Assembly (NCBI RefSeq): GCF_000315425.1
Contig: NZ_JH992923.1
Span: 186,365 to 250,364, forward strand
Reading direction: 5' to 3'
From: Massilia timonae CCUG 45783
GTDB taxonomy: Bacteria; Pseudomonadota; Gammaproteobacteria; Burkholderiales; Burkholderiaceae_D
Length of the DNA: 64,000 nucleotides
Part shown: positions 28,754 through 40,054 of the stretch, in pieces
Layout of the letters: every line of letters begins with the position of its first letter
How positions within the stretch are numbered: the stretch's first letter is position 1
Program-made: the position numbers and the translations under genes
The notes under the pieces: generated by a model
The model's database searches: none
Told to the model about the DNA's origin: nothing
Seen by the model: the letters and a program-made list of their open reading frames with translations, nothing else

Positions 28754-29748
28754 TCCGCGCGCTTTCTCAGCAACTGCATGCCGATCGCGGCGGCGACCAC
28801 CGCCGCGCCGGCCACCAGCGCCTTGTTGGCCGGCTGGCTTGGCTGCGCTTTTGGCTGAGGTCGTGGCTGATTGAGTCGGCTTGCATCCGCATGCACGCCA
28901 CTGGCGCCGTGCGGCGGTTCGTACAGCGCGCCGCGCGTGTCGCCCGTGCGCTCGGCCCGTTTTGCCCACGCATCCATGAAGCGGTTCATGCCGGCCGCGA
29001 CGAGGTTCGGCGCCAGCCGGGTGGCCTTCATGGCGGCGGCGGGCGCGCCGACCGCGGTCGTGTCGCGCGGGCTGCGGGCCAGCTTGACGACGGCATCGGC
29101 CACCGTTTCCGGCGCCAGCGCACCCGGCGGATAGGAGAGGTGGGCGCCCGTGTAGTTGGCCGCGTGGCTGAAGCCGGGCGTGTCGACGAACGTGGGATAC
29201 ACGTCGCAGACGTGGATGCGGCGCCGCTTGCCGAGCTCCGCGCGCAGGGCTTCGGAAAAGCCGCGCAGGCCGAACTTGCTGGCCGAGTAGGCCGCGGCGT
29301 AGGGCGCGGCGACGTAGCCGCCGGACGAGATCATGTTGACCCAGATGCCGTGGTCCTGCTCCAGGAAGATCGGCAGCACCGCGTGCGCGTCGTTCATGTG
29401 GGTGAGCAGGTTGGTCTCGATCACCTGGCGGTGGTCGGCCATCGGCACGTCGTGGTACTTGCCGACCACGCCGGCGCCGACATTGCTGAACCACAGGTCG
29501 ATCTGTCCCAGGATGGACCGCGCTTCGCGCGCGAAGGCGTCCACCGCCCTGGCGTCGGTCGCGTCGACCACCACCGTTTCGGCCCGGCCGCCGGCCTGGA
29601 AGCAGCGGCGGGCGACATCGTCGAGGCCTTCCTTGCCGCGCGCGCCGAGCACCAGGTCGGCGCCCTCGCGGGCAAAGGCGACAGCGGTCGCGGCGCCGAT
29701 GCCGCTCGAGGCGCCCATGATCACCACGCGGAGATTCGATCGCTTCAT
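28747..29748 (-). CDS. SDR-family oxidoreductase with C-terminal membrane anchor
   Basis: A short-chain dehydrogenase of about 333 residues. The cofactor loop is GASSGIGAAT and the catalytic motif is Ser (ISSGG) with YSASK. After about residue 260 the domain is followed by a Pro/Gln-rich linker and a hydrophobic helix (ALVAGAAVVAAAIGMQLL) with a basic end, so it is likely a tail-anchored membrane enzyme. AAAGG lies 6 bases before the ATG at 29748; an ATG at 29766 is an alternative. The substrate is unknown. Confidence 0.85.
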   Translation of the reverse strand: MKRSNLRVVIMGASSGIGAATAVAFAREGADLVLGARGKEGLDDVARRCFQAGGRAETVVVDATDARAVDAFAREARSILGQIDLWFSNVGAGVVGKYHDVPMADHRQVIETNLLTHMNDAHAVLPIFLEQDHGIWVNMISSGGYVAAPYAAAYSASKFGLRGFSEALRAELGKRRRIHVCDVYPTFVDTPGFSHAANYTGAHLSYPPGALAPETVADAVVKLARSPRDTTAVGAPAAAMKATRLAPNLVAAGMNRFMDAWAKRAERTGDTRGALYEPPHGASGVHADASRLNQPRPQPKAQPSQPANKALVAGAAVVAAAIGMQLLRKRADQ

Positions 29749-29839
29749 CGTTGACCTTTCATTCACAGTGAAAAGGCCGATTATTCCGCGATTCAGGATG
29801 TCGCCGCGTTCGAATGCCGCGCAGCAAGCTCGCGCCCGG

Positions 29840-30376
29840 TCAGCGCTTGATCTTGGGGAGCTGGACCAGGCGGGTGCCGGCCAGGCGGTCGTGCAGGAAC
29901 TGGCGGTCCTTGTCGAGGAGGGCGGTGAGCGCCCACAGGACGATGCCGAGCGCCAGCGCGATGGCGATCTCGCCCCTGGCGTGCAGGCCGAACGCGGCGC
30001 ACACGAGCAGCGCCGGCGCGAACCAGCCCCAGGCCAGCAGGTAGCGCGCGATGGCGGTGCGCCATGGCAGGCGCGCGTGCCCGGCCTGGACCACCTTGAT
30101 GCGCCAGGTCTTCATGGCCAGCGTGTGGCCGCTGTCGCGCCAGCACCAGGTGAAGTACAGGCCCGTCACCAGGAACAGCCAGAGCTTCAGCCCATGCTGG
30201 AACAGCGGCTCCTGGCGGTTGCCGGTGAGGAGGAGGTAGACCAGCACTGCCAGCATCTCGACGGCGAACAGCAGGAAGAATTCATAGACCATCACCGTCA
30301 CGCGGCGCTTGATGGTCGGCGCCGGCTGGGGCGGCGCGTGCACCGGACTGGTGGCGGCCGGCTCAGTTGCTTGCAT
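29840..30376 (-). CDS. RDD-domain membrane protein
   Basis: A 178-residue integral membrane protein of the RDD family: a Pro-rich N-terminus, then IKRRVTVMVYEFFLLFAVEM, WRDSGHTLAMKTWRIKVV and a C-terminal DRLAGTRLVQLP. RDD proteins have been linked to ion exchange and stress tolerance in some bacteria. The start at 30376 overlaps the end of the DUF3106 gene by 14 bases, so it is the last gene of the sigma factor operon. Confidence 0.82.
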   Translation of the reverse strand: MQATEPAATSPVHAPPQPAPTIKRRVTVMVYEFFLLFAVEMLAVLVYLLLTGNRQEPLFQHGLKLWLFLVTGLYFTWCWRDSGHTLAMKTWRIKVVQAGHARLPWRTAIARYLLAWGWFAPALLVCAAFGLHARGEIAIALALGIVLWALTALLDKDRQFLHDRLAGTRLVQLPKIKR

Positions 30377-31187
30377 TGGCGGCCTGCGCGGGTGCCTGCT
30401 GGCCGCCAGGCGCGGCGATCGCGCCGCCATCGGCGCCAGGGGAGCTGACCGCCGGACCCGGCGTCACGACGGGAGCAGGGCCGGCGCCGCCGGGCTGCGC
30501 TGGCGGCGGCACGCTGGCGGTCGCGGTCGGCACCACGGTATCCGTGCCGATCAGGATGCATTCGGCGCCGCGGCGGGTGGTGTTCGGTGGGCAGGGCGTC
30601 GGCGTGACCAGCATCGGCGCTTCAGGCAGCGCCACCGGAATGCTCTTGTGGCGCGTCGCCGCCGGGCTGTTGGCCAGCTGGCGTTTCTGTTCGGCCGACA
30701 GCTGCTTGTAGTTTTCCCAGTCGGCCGCCTTGTCGCCGCCCTGGGCCAGGCGGCTGGTGCGGCTGTAGTTCTCGCGCGCGAGTTCGCGCTGCGCGGGGGT
30801 GAGCTTCATCCACTGGCGCATGCGTTCGTGCACGCGCTGCTGCTCGGACGCGGGCAGCGAGGCGAAGCGGGCCGACATCTGGATCCACTTGCGCTTGCGC
30901 GGTCCTTCCATCTGGTTCCACTCGGGTTCCAGCGGCGCCAGCGCCACTTGCTGGGCGCTGCTCAGTTCGTTCCACAGGGGCTTGTCGAAGCTTTTGGGCG
31001 ACGCGCGTTCGCCATCGACGGCATCGGCCACCGACGGCAGGACGGACGGGGTGTCGAAACGGTCGACGATGACCCAGGCGATTGCACCCGCCACCAGGAC
31101 CCCGGCCACCGTTTTCAGGACGGGGAACCGTGATTTCGCGGCGCCGGGCTTCGATGCGCGAGACTGTGAAGCGTCGTTCTTCGTCAT
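30363..31187 (-). CDS. DUF3106-domain membrane protein
   Basis: A 274-residue protein with one N-terminal membrane helix (about 24-41) and a periplasmic DUF3106 domain rich in Trp and Arg (LSSAQQVALAPLEPEWNQME, RKRKWIQMSARF, LTPAQRELARENY). The C-terminal third is Pro/Ala-rich and low in complexity. The domain resembles heat- or envelope-stress sensors of the CpxP sort only loosely. It overlaps the DUF3619 gene by four bases. Confidence 0.8.
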   Translation of the reverse strand: MTKNDASQSRASKPGAAKSRFPVLKTVAGVLVAGAIAWVIVDRFDTPSVLPSVADAVDGERASPKSFDKPLWNELSSAQQVALAPLEPEWNQMEGPRKRKWIQMSARFASLPASEQQRVHERMRQWMKLTPAQRELARENYSRTSRLAQGGDKAADWENYKQLSAEQKRQLANSPAATRHKSIPVALPEAPMLVTPTPCPPNTTRRGAECILIGTDTVVPTATASVPPPAQPGGAGPAPVVTPGPAVSSPGADGGAIAAPGGQQAPAQAANASN

Positions 31188-31600
31188 TGCCGGCGCTGCT
31201 GCGACTCCAGGTAAGCGCTGAAGCCCGGGTCGAGATACGCATTGAGCGGCAGTTCATCGGACAAAACGGCCGCGTCGATGTCGGCCAGCTCGGCGATCTG
31301 CTGTTGCTGTTCGTGCTGGTAGACGCCGCCCATGCCGATCACCAGCGCCAGGATCGGCACGGCGACCGCCAGGCGCGACATGGCCGGACCCGTCACGAGA
31401 TTGCCGAAGCCGGCCAGCATCTCGCGCCAGCCGGAAGGGGCTGGCTTGAAATACTCGACCGGCGCGTCCGCCTTCTTGCGCGCGAGCGCGGCGGCGCGCG
31501 CGGCGGCGAGCCGGTCGGTCGTCGAGGCCGGCAAGGTGTCGAGCTGTTCGTTCAGTGCATGGCGGATTTTGTACGCCAGGTTGATGTCGTCGGTATTCAT
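31184..31600 (-). CDS. DUF3619 protein, possible sigma-factor partner
   Basis: A 138-residue protein starting MNTDDINLAYKIRHALNEQL. A cytoplasmic N-terminal part of about 75 residues is followed by one membrane helix (AVAVPILALVIGMGG) and a short periplasmic part ending LPLNAYLDPGFSAYLE, the DUF3619 hallmark. It directly follows and overlaps the sigma factor gene by four bases. The single-pass layout and position are those of an anti-sigma factor; this is inference. Confidence 0.8.
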   Translation of the reverse strand: MNTDDINLAYKIRHALNEQLDTLPASTTDRLAAARAAALARKKADAPVEYFKPAPSGWREMLAGFGNLVTGPAMSRLAVAVPILALVIGMGGVYQHEQQQQIAELADIDAAVLSDELPLNAYLDPGFSAYLESQQRRQ

Positions 31601-32169
31601 AATGTGATTCCCTTGGCCTTGAGCGCTGCGGCGAGGGCGTGGGTGGCACGGGAGCAATGTGTTTTGACGCTACCCTCGGAGCATCCCATCGCTTCGGCCG
31701 TTTCGGCCACGTCCATATCCTGCCAGTAACGCATGAGGAACGCTTCCCGTTGACGCGTTGGGAGCTTTTGTACTTCTTCTTCGATCAAGCGCAAGGTTTG
31801 TTCACGCTCAATCTGGTCCGCACTCGACTCTGCGGCGGCCGATCCTTCTTCGGCCTCGTATGAGGCAAGTATATCAAAGTCGTCATCGTCACCTCCCTCT
31901 CCGCGGCTGAAGCCCGAAAACAGGCTGACCCAGGTGTTGCGCACTTTTTCGCGGCGGAAGTAATCGAGGATGGTCGTCTGCAGGATGCGCTGGAACAGCA
32001 TCGGCAATTCGGCGGCCGGCTTGTCGCCATACTTTTCGGCCAGCTTGATCATGGCGTCCTGGACGATGTCCAGCGCCGACTCGTCCTTGCGCACCGCATA
32101 CACCGCCTGCTTGAACGCACGCCGTTCGACATTCGCGAGGAAGTCGTTGAGTTCTTTATCTGTGGCCAT
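31597..32169 (-). CDS. RNA polymerase sigma factor, ECF type
   Basis: A 190-residue sigma-70-family factor. Region 2 is at about 10-80 (ALDIVQDAMIKLAEKYGD, LFQRILQTTILDYFRRE) and region 4 at 125-185 (LPTRQREAFLMRYWQDMDVA, then GCSEGSVKTHCSRA). An acidic linker of about 40 residues joins them. It heads an operon with DUF3619, DUF3106 and RDD genes, an arrangement I associate with Burkholderiales genomes. Its regulon is unknown. Confidence 0.88.
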   Translation of the reverse strand: MATDKELNDFLANVERRAFKQAVYAVRKDESALDIVQDAMIKLAEKYGDKPAAELPMLFQRILQTTILDYFRREKVRNTWVSLFSGFSRGEGGDDDDFDILASYEAEEGSAAAESSADQIEREQTLRLIEEEVQKLPTRQREAFLMRYWQDMDVAETAEAMGCSEGSVKTHCSRATHALAAALKAKGITL

Positions 32170-32387
32170 GCGGGTTCAAGGAAGCGCTCGTCTTGCTCGT
32201 GCTTTAGGGAAAACTTTCGCATCCTAGCAAAAAACGTCCTGGCCTGCACCGTAAACGCGCAGGGCCGGGAGGCGGCAATGCTATTTACATAACGTTCAAA
32301 AACTGCATGAAGATACGCGAAATCATTCGTTGTTCGCCTATGGGGGTGTGGTTAGGCTGTCAACACGATCATCCTGCCTCCGCCACC

Positions 32388-33263
32388 ATGCCGCTCGATA
32401 TTCCTCGTCAAGCATTTGCTGTCCACCCCATCATCGGCGCTCCGCTGGGCGCCGAAGTCGTCGGCCTCGACCTGTCGCGTCCGCTCGGGGCGGAAGACTT
32501 CAGCCGCCTGCACCGCGCCCACCTCGACCACCACGTGCTGGTATTCCGCGACCAGCACATCACGCCGGCCCAGCAGGTGGCGTTCAGCCGCCGCTTCGGC
32601 CAGTTGCAGATCCATGTGCTGCGCAATTTCCAGCTGACGGGCCACCCCGAAGTGCTGATCGTCTCGAACATCCGCGAGAACGGCCAGCCGATCGGCCTGG
32701 GCGATGCCGGCCACTTCTGGCATTCCGACCTGTCGTACAAGGAAACGCCGAGCCTGGGCTCGATACTGCATGCGCAAGAGCTGCCGGCCGAAGGCGGCGA
32801 CACCCTGTTCGCCAACCAGCACACGGCCTGGGAAGCCTTGCCCGACGACCTGAAGCGCGAAGTCGAAGGCTTGCAGGCCGAGCACTGGTATCTGGCCAAG
32901 TATGAAGCGCTGCGCCAGAAAAACCCGTTCCGCCCGCAGCTCACCCAGGCCCAGATCGACGAGGTCAAGCCGGTCAATCACCCGGTGGTGCGCACCCATC
33001 CCGAGACCGGCCGCAAGGCCCTGTTCGTCAGCGAGCACTTCACCACCCGCATCCTGGGCGTGCCCGAGCGGCGCAGCCGCGCACTGCTCGACGCGCTGTT
33101 CGACCATGGCACGCGCCCGCAACATGTCTATCGCCATCAGTGGCGGCCTCACGACATGGTGTTCTGGGACAACCGCTCGCTGATGCACCTGGCGGCCGGC
33201 TGTCCCGACCACCTGCGCCGCAAGCTGTACCGCACGACCATCGAAGGCGACGTTCCGTTCTGA
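32388..33263 (+). CDS. TauD/TfdA-family Fe(II)/2-oxoglutarate dioxygenase
   Basis: A 291-residue dioxygenase. Iron ligands are His112 and Asp114 (HFWHSD) and His267 (SLMHLAAG), and the 2-oxoglutarate-binding Arg lies shortly after. The N-terminus IIGAPLGAEVVGLDLSRPL is typical of TauD. Together with the sulfonate-type ABC genes behind it, it probably oxidises an imported organic compound, perhaps taurine, an alkylsulfonate or an alkyl sulfate. The ATG at 32388 is preferred; an upstream ATG at 32307 would add an unlikely leader. Confidence 0.85.
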   Translation: MPLDIPRQAFAVHPIIGAPLGAEVVGLDLSRPLGAEDFSRLHRAHLDHHVLVFRDQHITPAQQVAFSRRFGQLQIHVLRNFQLTGHPEVLIVSNIRENGQPIGLGDAGHFWHSDLSYKETPSLGSILHAQELPAEGGDTLFANQHTAWEALPDDLKREVEGLQAEHWYLAKYEALRQKNPFRPQLTQAQIDEVKPVNHPVVRTHPETGRKALFVSEHFTTRILGVPERRSRALLDALFDHGTRPQHVYRHQWRPHDMVFWDNRSLMHLAAGCPDHLRRKLYRTTIEGDVPF

Positions 33264-33280
33264 CTCAATCCGGGAAACCC

Positions 33281-34285
33281 ATGACACTCCACAAGAAGTT
33301 CCTTGCCGTCGGCGCGGCGCTGGCCCTGGCGCTACCATCATTCGCCCAGGCCGAGGGCAAGATCCGCATCGCCGAGCAGTTCGGCGTGGTCTACCTGCTG
33401 CTGAACGTGGCGCAAGACCAGAAACTCATCGAAAAGCATGGCAAGAAGCAGGGCGTCGACGTCGACGTCGACTGGGTCAAGCTGTCCGGCGGCGCCGTGA
33501 TCAACGATGCGCTGCTGTCGGGCTCGATCGATATCGCCGGGGCCGGCGTCGGCCCCCTGATGACGATCTGGGACCGCACCAAGGGCCGCCAGAACGTGCG
33601 CGGCGTGGCCTCGCTGGGCAGCTTCCCCTATTACCTGGTCAGCACCAATCCGGCGGTCAAGACGATTGCCGACTTCGGCCCGAAAGACCGCATCGCCTTG
33701 CCGGCGGTGACGGTGTCGGTGCAGGCCCGCATCCTGCAGATGGCCGCCGCCAAGCAGTGGGGCAATGCCCAATTCAAGAAACTCGACCCGATCACCCAGA
33801 CCGTGCCGCACCCGGACGCCGCCGCGGCCCTGATCGCCGGCAAGACCGAACTGAACGCCCACTTCGGCGGGCCGCCATTCCAGGAGCAAGAACTTGCCGG
33901 TAACCCGAACGCGAAGATCGTGCTCGATTCCTACCAGGTGCTGGGTGGGCCGGCGTCAAGCACGGTGCTGTATGCCACCGAAAAATATGTGAAGGAAAAT
34001 CCAAAAACGTATCGCGCCTTCCTCGATGCGCTGGCCGAGGCGTCCCGGTACATTGCGACCAATCCAGAAGGCGCGGCCGATGCCTACCTGCGCGTCAACA
34101 AGGGCAATATCGACCGGGCGCTGCTGCTGAAGGTGATCAAGGACCCGAAGACACAGTTCCGCGTGGCGCCGCAGAATACGCTGGGCCTGGCGCAGTTCCT
34201 GCACCAGGTCGGCGCCATCAGGAACAAGCCGGCTTCGTGGAAGGATTACTTCTTCGAGCATCCGGTCATCGCCAACGGGAGCTGA
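33281..34285 (+). CDS. ABC transporter periplasmic substrate-binding protein (sulfonate/taurine class)
   Basis: A 334-residue binding protein with a cleavable signal peptide (MTLHKKFLAVGAALALALPSFAQA). The fold is that of the SsuA/TauA/NMT1 group (LSGGAVINDALLSGSIDIAGAG, ALPAVTVSVQARILQMAAA). It begins 17 bases after the dioxygenase and should deliver the substrate to the permease encoded downstream. The ligand is not evident. Confidence 0.88.
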   Translation: MTLHKKFLAVGAALALALPSFAQAEGKIRIAEQFGVVYLLLNVAQDQKLIEKHGKKQGVDVDVDWVKLSGGAVINDALLSGSIDIAGAGVGPLMTIWDRTKGRQNVRGVASLGSFPYYLVSTNPAVKTIADFGPKDRIALPAVTVSVQARILQMAAAKQWGNAQFKKLDPITQTVPHPDAAAALIAGKTELNAHFGGPPFQEQELAGNPNAKIVLDSYQVLGGPASSTVLYATEKYVKENPKTYRAFLDALAEASRYIATNPEGAADAYLRVNKGNIDRALLLKVIKDPKTQFRVAPQNTLGLAQFLHQVGAIRNKPASWKDYFFEHPVIANGS

Positions 34286-34286
34286 C

Positions 34287-35126
34287 ATGATTACCCCCGT
34301 CATATCGCTGAACCTCGTTCCCCAGGAACCGCTGCTGCGCGCCGAGCACGTCACGCTCGAGTACGCCAGCGAACGCGGCATCGTGCGCGCCACGGACGAC
34401 GTCAGCTTCGACGTCCACCGCGGCGACCGCTTCGTGCTGCTGGGGCCGTCCGGCTGCGGCAAGTCGACCTTGTTGAAAGCGATCGGCGGCTTCATCGCGC
34501 CGCGCGCCGGCAGCCTCGGCTTGTCCGGCAAGCCGATCACGGGGCCGGGGCCGGACCGCATCGTCGTGTTCCAGGAATTCGACCAGCTGCCGCCCTGGAA
34601 GACGGTGCGGCAGAACGTGATGTTCCCGCTGCTGGCGGGCGGCGTATCGCGTGGCGAGGCCGACCGGCGTGCCCGTCACTGGCTGGGCAAGGTCGGGCTG
34701 GCGCGCTTTGCCGACGCCTATCCGCACACGCTGTCGGGCGGCATGAAGGCGCGGGTGGCCATTGCCCGCGCGCTGGCGATGCAGCCGGCGGTGCTGCTGA
34801 TGGACGAGCCGTTCGCCGCGCTCGATGCGCTGACCCGGCGCAGCATGCAGGAAGAGCTGCAGGCGCTGTGGGATGAAATCGGCTTCACCATGCTGTTCGT
34901 GACCCACTCGATCGAGGAGGCGCTGGTGGTGGGCAACCGCATCCTGCTGCTGTCGCCCCATCCGGGCCGGGTGCGGGCCGAACTCAATAGCCACCAGTTC
35001 AGCCTGCAAAGCGCCGGCAGCCCGGAATTCCAGGCCGCCACCCAGCGCATCCATGCCCTGCTGTTCGATGGCGATGCAGCGCCGGATGGGCGCCGGGATG
35101 CAGATCGCATGGCGGAGGCGCATTGA
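34287..35126 (+). CDS. ABC transporter ATPase (sulfonate/taurine class)
   Basis: A 279-residue ATPase. Walker A GPSGCGKST, Q-loop VFQEFDQLPPWKTV, signature LSGGMKARVAIARAL, Walker B VLLMDEPFAALD and the switch His in VTHSIEEA are all present. PPWKTV after the Q-loop is common in the nitrate/sulfonate/taurine subfamily. It powers the importer with the genes on each side; its last bases overlap the permease start. Confidence 0.92.
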   Translation: MITPVISLNLVPQEPLLRAEHVTLEYASERGIVRATDDVSFDVHRGDRFVLLGPSGCGKSTLLKAIGGFIAPRAGSLGLSGKPITGPGPDRIVVFQEFDQLPPWKTVRQNVMFPLLAGGVSRGEADRRARHWLGKVGLARFADAYPHTLSGGMKARVAIARALAMQPAVLLMDEPFAALDALTRRSMQEELQALWDEIGFTMLFVTHSIEEALVVGNRILLLSPHPGRVRAELNSHQFSLQSAGSPEFQAATQRIHALLFDGDAAPDGRRDADRMAEAH

Positions 35127-36001
35127 TGACGACCTTGCGCGAACCGCCGATCCGTCCCGAATACGTGTTGCCGCTCAAGCCGGCCCTTGCCGTGCCGGCG
35201 CCCGGCGCGGCGCCCTCCGTCTCCTTCGCGCTGGACCGCTTCGGCTGGTTGAGAAAACCCGCCATCCTGCTGGCGCTGGCCGTCGTGTGGGAACTGCTCG
35301 CGCGCTGGTTCGACAACGACCTGCTGCTGCCGGGCGCGCTGCAGACCGGTCGCGCCTTCGTGGACGGCATGCTGTCGGGCGAGCTGGTCGGCTATGTGTC
35401 GGTGTCGCTGGCGATCCTGAGCCAGGGCTTCCTGCTGGGCGTGGCCGGGTCATTCCTGCTGACCTGGCTGGCGGTGTCGAACCGCTTCGGCCGCGCGCTG
35501 ATCGATACCCTGACCTCGATGTTCAATCCGCTGCCGGCCATCGCGCTGCTGCCGCTGGCGCTGCTGTGGTTCGGGCTCGGCAAGGGCAGCCTGCTGATGG
35601 TGCTGGTGCACTCGGTGGTGTGGCCGCTGACCCTGAATGCCAGCGCGGGTTTCCGGGCCGTGCCCGAAACCCTGCGCATGGCCGGCCGCAACTATGGCCT
35701 GGGCGGCTTGCGCATGGTGCTGCAGATCCTGATCCCGGCCGCGCTGCCGGCCATCCTGTCGGGCCTGAAGATCGGCTGGGCGTTCGCCTGGCGCACCCTG
35801 ATCGCCGCCGAGCTGGTGTTCGGCAGCACCTCGGGGCAGGGCGGGCTGGGGTGGTATATCTTCCAGAGCCGTAATGAGCTGTTCACCGACAAGGTGTTCG
35901 CGGGGCTGGCGACCGTGATCCTCATCGGGCTGGCGATCGAGCACTTCGTGTTCCAGGCATTGGAACGCGTGACAGTGCGGCGCTGGGGCATGCAGCGCTG
36001 A
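35123..36001 (+). CDS. ABC transporter permease (sulfonate/taurine class)
   Basis: A 292-residue inner-membrane protein with about six helices after a cytoplasmic N-terminus of about 45 residues. The EAA loop is seen as FRAVPETLRMAGRNYGLGGL and the region GWAFAWRTLIAAELVFG is typical of TauC/SsuC. It overlaps the ATPase gene by four bases and ends the operon. Confidence 0.92.
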   Translation: MMTTLREPPIRPEYVLPLKPALAVPAPGAAPSVSFALDRFGWLRKPAILLALAVVWELLARWFDNDLLLPGALQTGRAFVDGMLSGELVGYVSVSLAILSQGFLLGVAGSFLLTWLAVSNRFGRALIDTLTSMFNPLPAIALLPLALLWFGLGKGSLLMVLVHSVVWPLTLNASAGFRAVPETLRMAGRNYGLGGLRMVLQILIPAALPAILSGLKIGWAFAWRTLIAAELVFGSTSGQGGLGWYIFQSRNELFTDKVFAGLATVILIGLAIEHFVFQALERVTVRRWGMQR

Positions 36002-36003
36002 AT

Positions 36004-36032
36004 GCGTGGGCGGCGTCGCCCTCCACCCTACG
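36004..36032. repeat. Palindromic intergenic repeat (GCGTGGG...CCCTACG type)
   Basis: The stretch from GCGTGGGCGGC to CCACCCTACG contains GGGCG and CGCCC arms. Its ends resemble another hairpin at 38716-38750, so the two may belong to one short interspersed palindromic family. The family assignment is by eye. Confidence 0.45.
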
Positions 36033-36088
36033 ATACACACCCGCCACGCAAAAACGGCGCACATTATTTGGATTTCGCCGAATTTGTT

Positions 36089-36144
36089 GCACCACTTTTG
36101 GGAATGCAGCGATTTTTATCTTTCCTTCTTGACCAAAATGGTGC
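36089..36144. promoter_or_regulatory. Inverted repeat GCACCACTTTTGG / CCAAAATGGTGC
   Basis: The two arms are 30 bases apart and complementary except for one bulged base. Each arm also resembles a site for the nitrogen regulator NtrC (TGCACC...GGTGCA), the second more closely. I found no good sigma-54 promoter behind them, so function is uncertain. Confidence 0.4.
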
Positions 36145-36473
36145 GGCGCGGTAAGGTGTCTCTCACGCTTTGCATCCCCAAGGCTTTTACGTCATCCGGA
36201 GTCGGCACACAAGGCCCAGTCCGGTTGTGACACGCTTTCATTTGTAGGCAGTTTGCTCCGACCCGCGCCACAAGCGCGAGAGATGCGTAAGACCGCTACA
36301 AACACTCACGCTCAACGAGTTGCGCCCAGCGCCGGTGCGTAAGGACCCTACGGTGTCCGAAACATCGACGTGCACGCAGAAAGTAGTCAAGCCTGAGGGT
36401 TGTCGCGCAAAGACGCATATCGTCAGGAACGGGCATCCGATCAATCTCCCATTGGGTTTTGAAAGGAATGTAC

Positions 36474-38200
<1,727 letters not shown>

Positions 38201-38201
<1 letters not shown>

Positions 38202-38692
38202 TGCGACACATTATCTCAGTCCTCCTGGAGAACGAAGCCGGCGCGCTGTCGCGCGTGGTCGGCCTGTTCTCGGCGCGCGGCTACAACATCGAAACGCTGA
38301 CCGTGGCCCCGACCGAAGACGCGACCCTGTCGCGCATGACCATCGTCACTTCGGGTTCGGACGACATCATCGAGCAGATCACCAAGCACCTGAACCGCCT
38401 GATCGAGGTGGTGAAGGTGGTCGACCTGACCGAAGGCCAGCACATCGAGCGCGAGCTCATGCTGATCAAGGTGCGCGCGGTCGGCAAGGAGCGCGAAGAA
38501 ATGAAGCGCACCGCCGACATCTTCCGCGGTCGCATCATCGACGTCACCGAAAAGACCTACACGATCGAGCTCACCGGCGCCAAGTCGAAGCTGGACGCCT
38601 TCATCGACTCGATCGACCGGGCTTCCATCCTCGAGACGGTCCGTACCGGCGGCTCGGGCATCGGACGCGGCGAACGCATCCTCAAAGTCTGA
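38201..38692 (+). CDS. ilvH: Acetolactate synthase regulatory subunit
   Basis: A 163-residue subunit with an N-terminal ACT domain (ISVLLENEAGALSRVVGLFS, RGYNIETLTVAPTED) and a C-terminal domain from about 80. It raises activity of the large subunit and confers valine feedback. The length equals that of E. coli IlvH. Its start overlaps the ilvI stop by one base. Confidence 0.95.
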
Positions 38693-38715
38693 CAAGAAAA
38701 ACGCTGAATAAACGA

Positions 38716-39806
<1,091 letters not shown>

Positions 39807-39820
39807 TGTTCCTGGAGTAA

Positions 39821-39912
39821 AGCGAGGGTCAGGTCTGACATTCGGACACGGTCTCGACTTTAAGCGTTTCCATGGCTGGGGTCGTGTCTGAATGTCAGAC
39901 CTGACCCCGCTT
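39821..39912. repeat. Large REP/BIME-like inverted repeat after ilvC
   Basis: Two arms of about 29 bases, containing GGGTCAGGTCTGACATTC on the left and its complement GAATGTCAGACCTGACCC on the right, face each other across about 30 bases, with only two mismatches. A run of T follows the right arm. It looks like a mobile palindromic repeat that also serves as the ilvC terminator. Confidence 0.8.
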
Positions 39913-40054
39913 TTATTTTGGCTGCGGCTGTTACAAATCCTTCCCCAAACCTACTTATTTGCAACTGTCCATTACAAAATCACGATGGAATCCTGGCGAT
40001 TGGTATCGTATAAGTGCTGTCAGACATCTGTCGCAACTTATAGGAGAACAATAA

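Larger units (their letters stand above)
36002..36473. other. Long leader region upstream of ilvI, no gene seen
   Basis: This 472-base gap holds the palindromic repeat at its left, an imperfect inverted repeat at 36089-36144, and then about 330 bases with no convincing reading frame or Ile/Val/Leu-rich leader peptide. The length and reduced GC suggest a regulated promoter or leader for the ilv operon. Confidence 0.5.

Noticed and set aside
36155-36180. Sigma-54 promoter behind the NtrC-like arms
   Set aside because: TCTCAC...TTTGC has the -12 element but lacks the GG of the -24 element at the right distance.
36006-36230. Short frame as an ilv leader peptide
   Set aside because: It has no run of Ile, Val or Leu codons and no attenuator hairpin with T-run follows it.
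36240-36444. Minus-strand small gene upstream of ilvI
   Set aside because: The composition and lack of a ribosome site do not support coding, and the product resembles nothing known.
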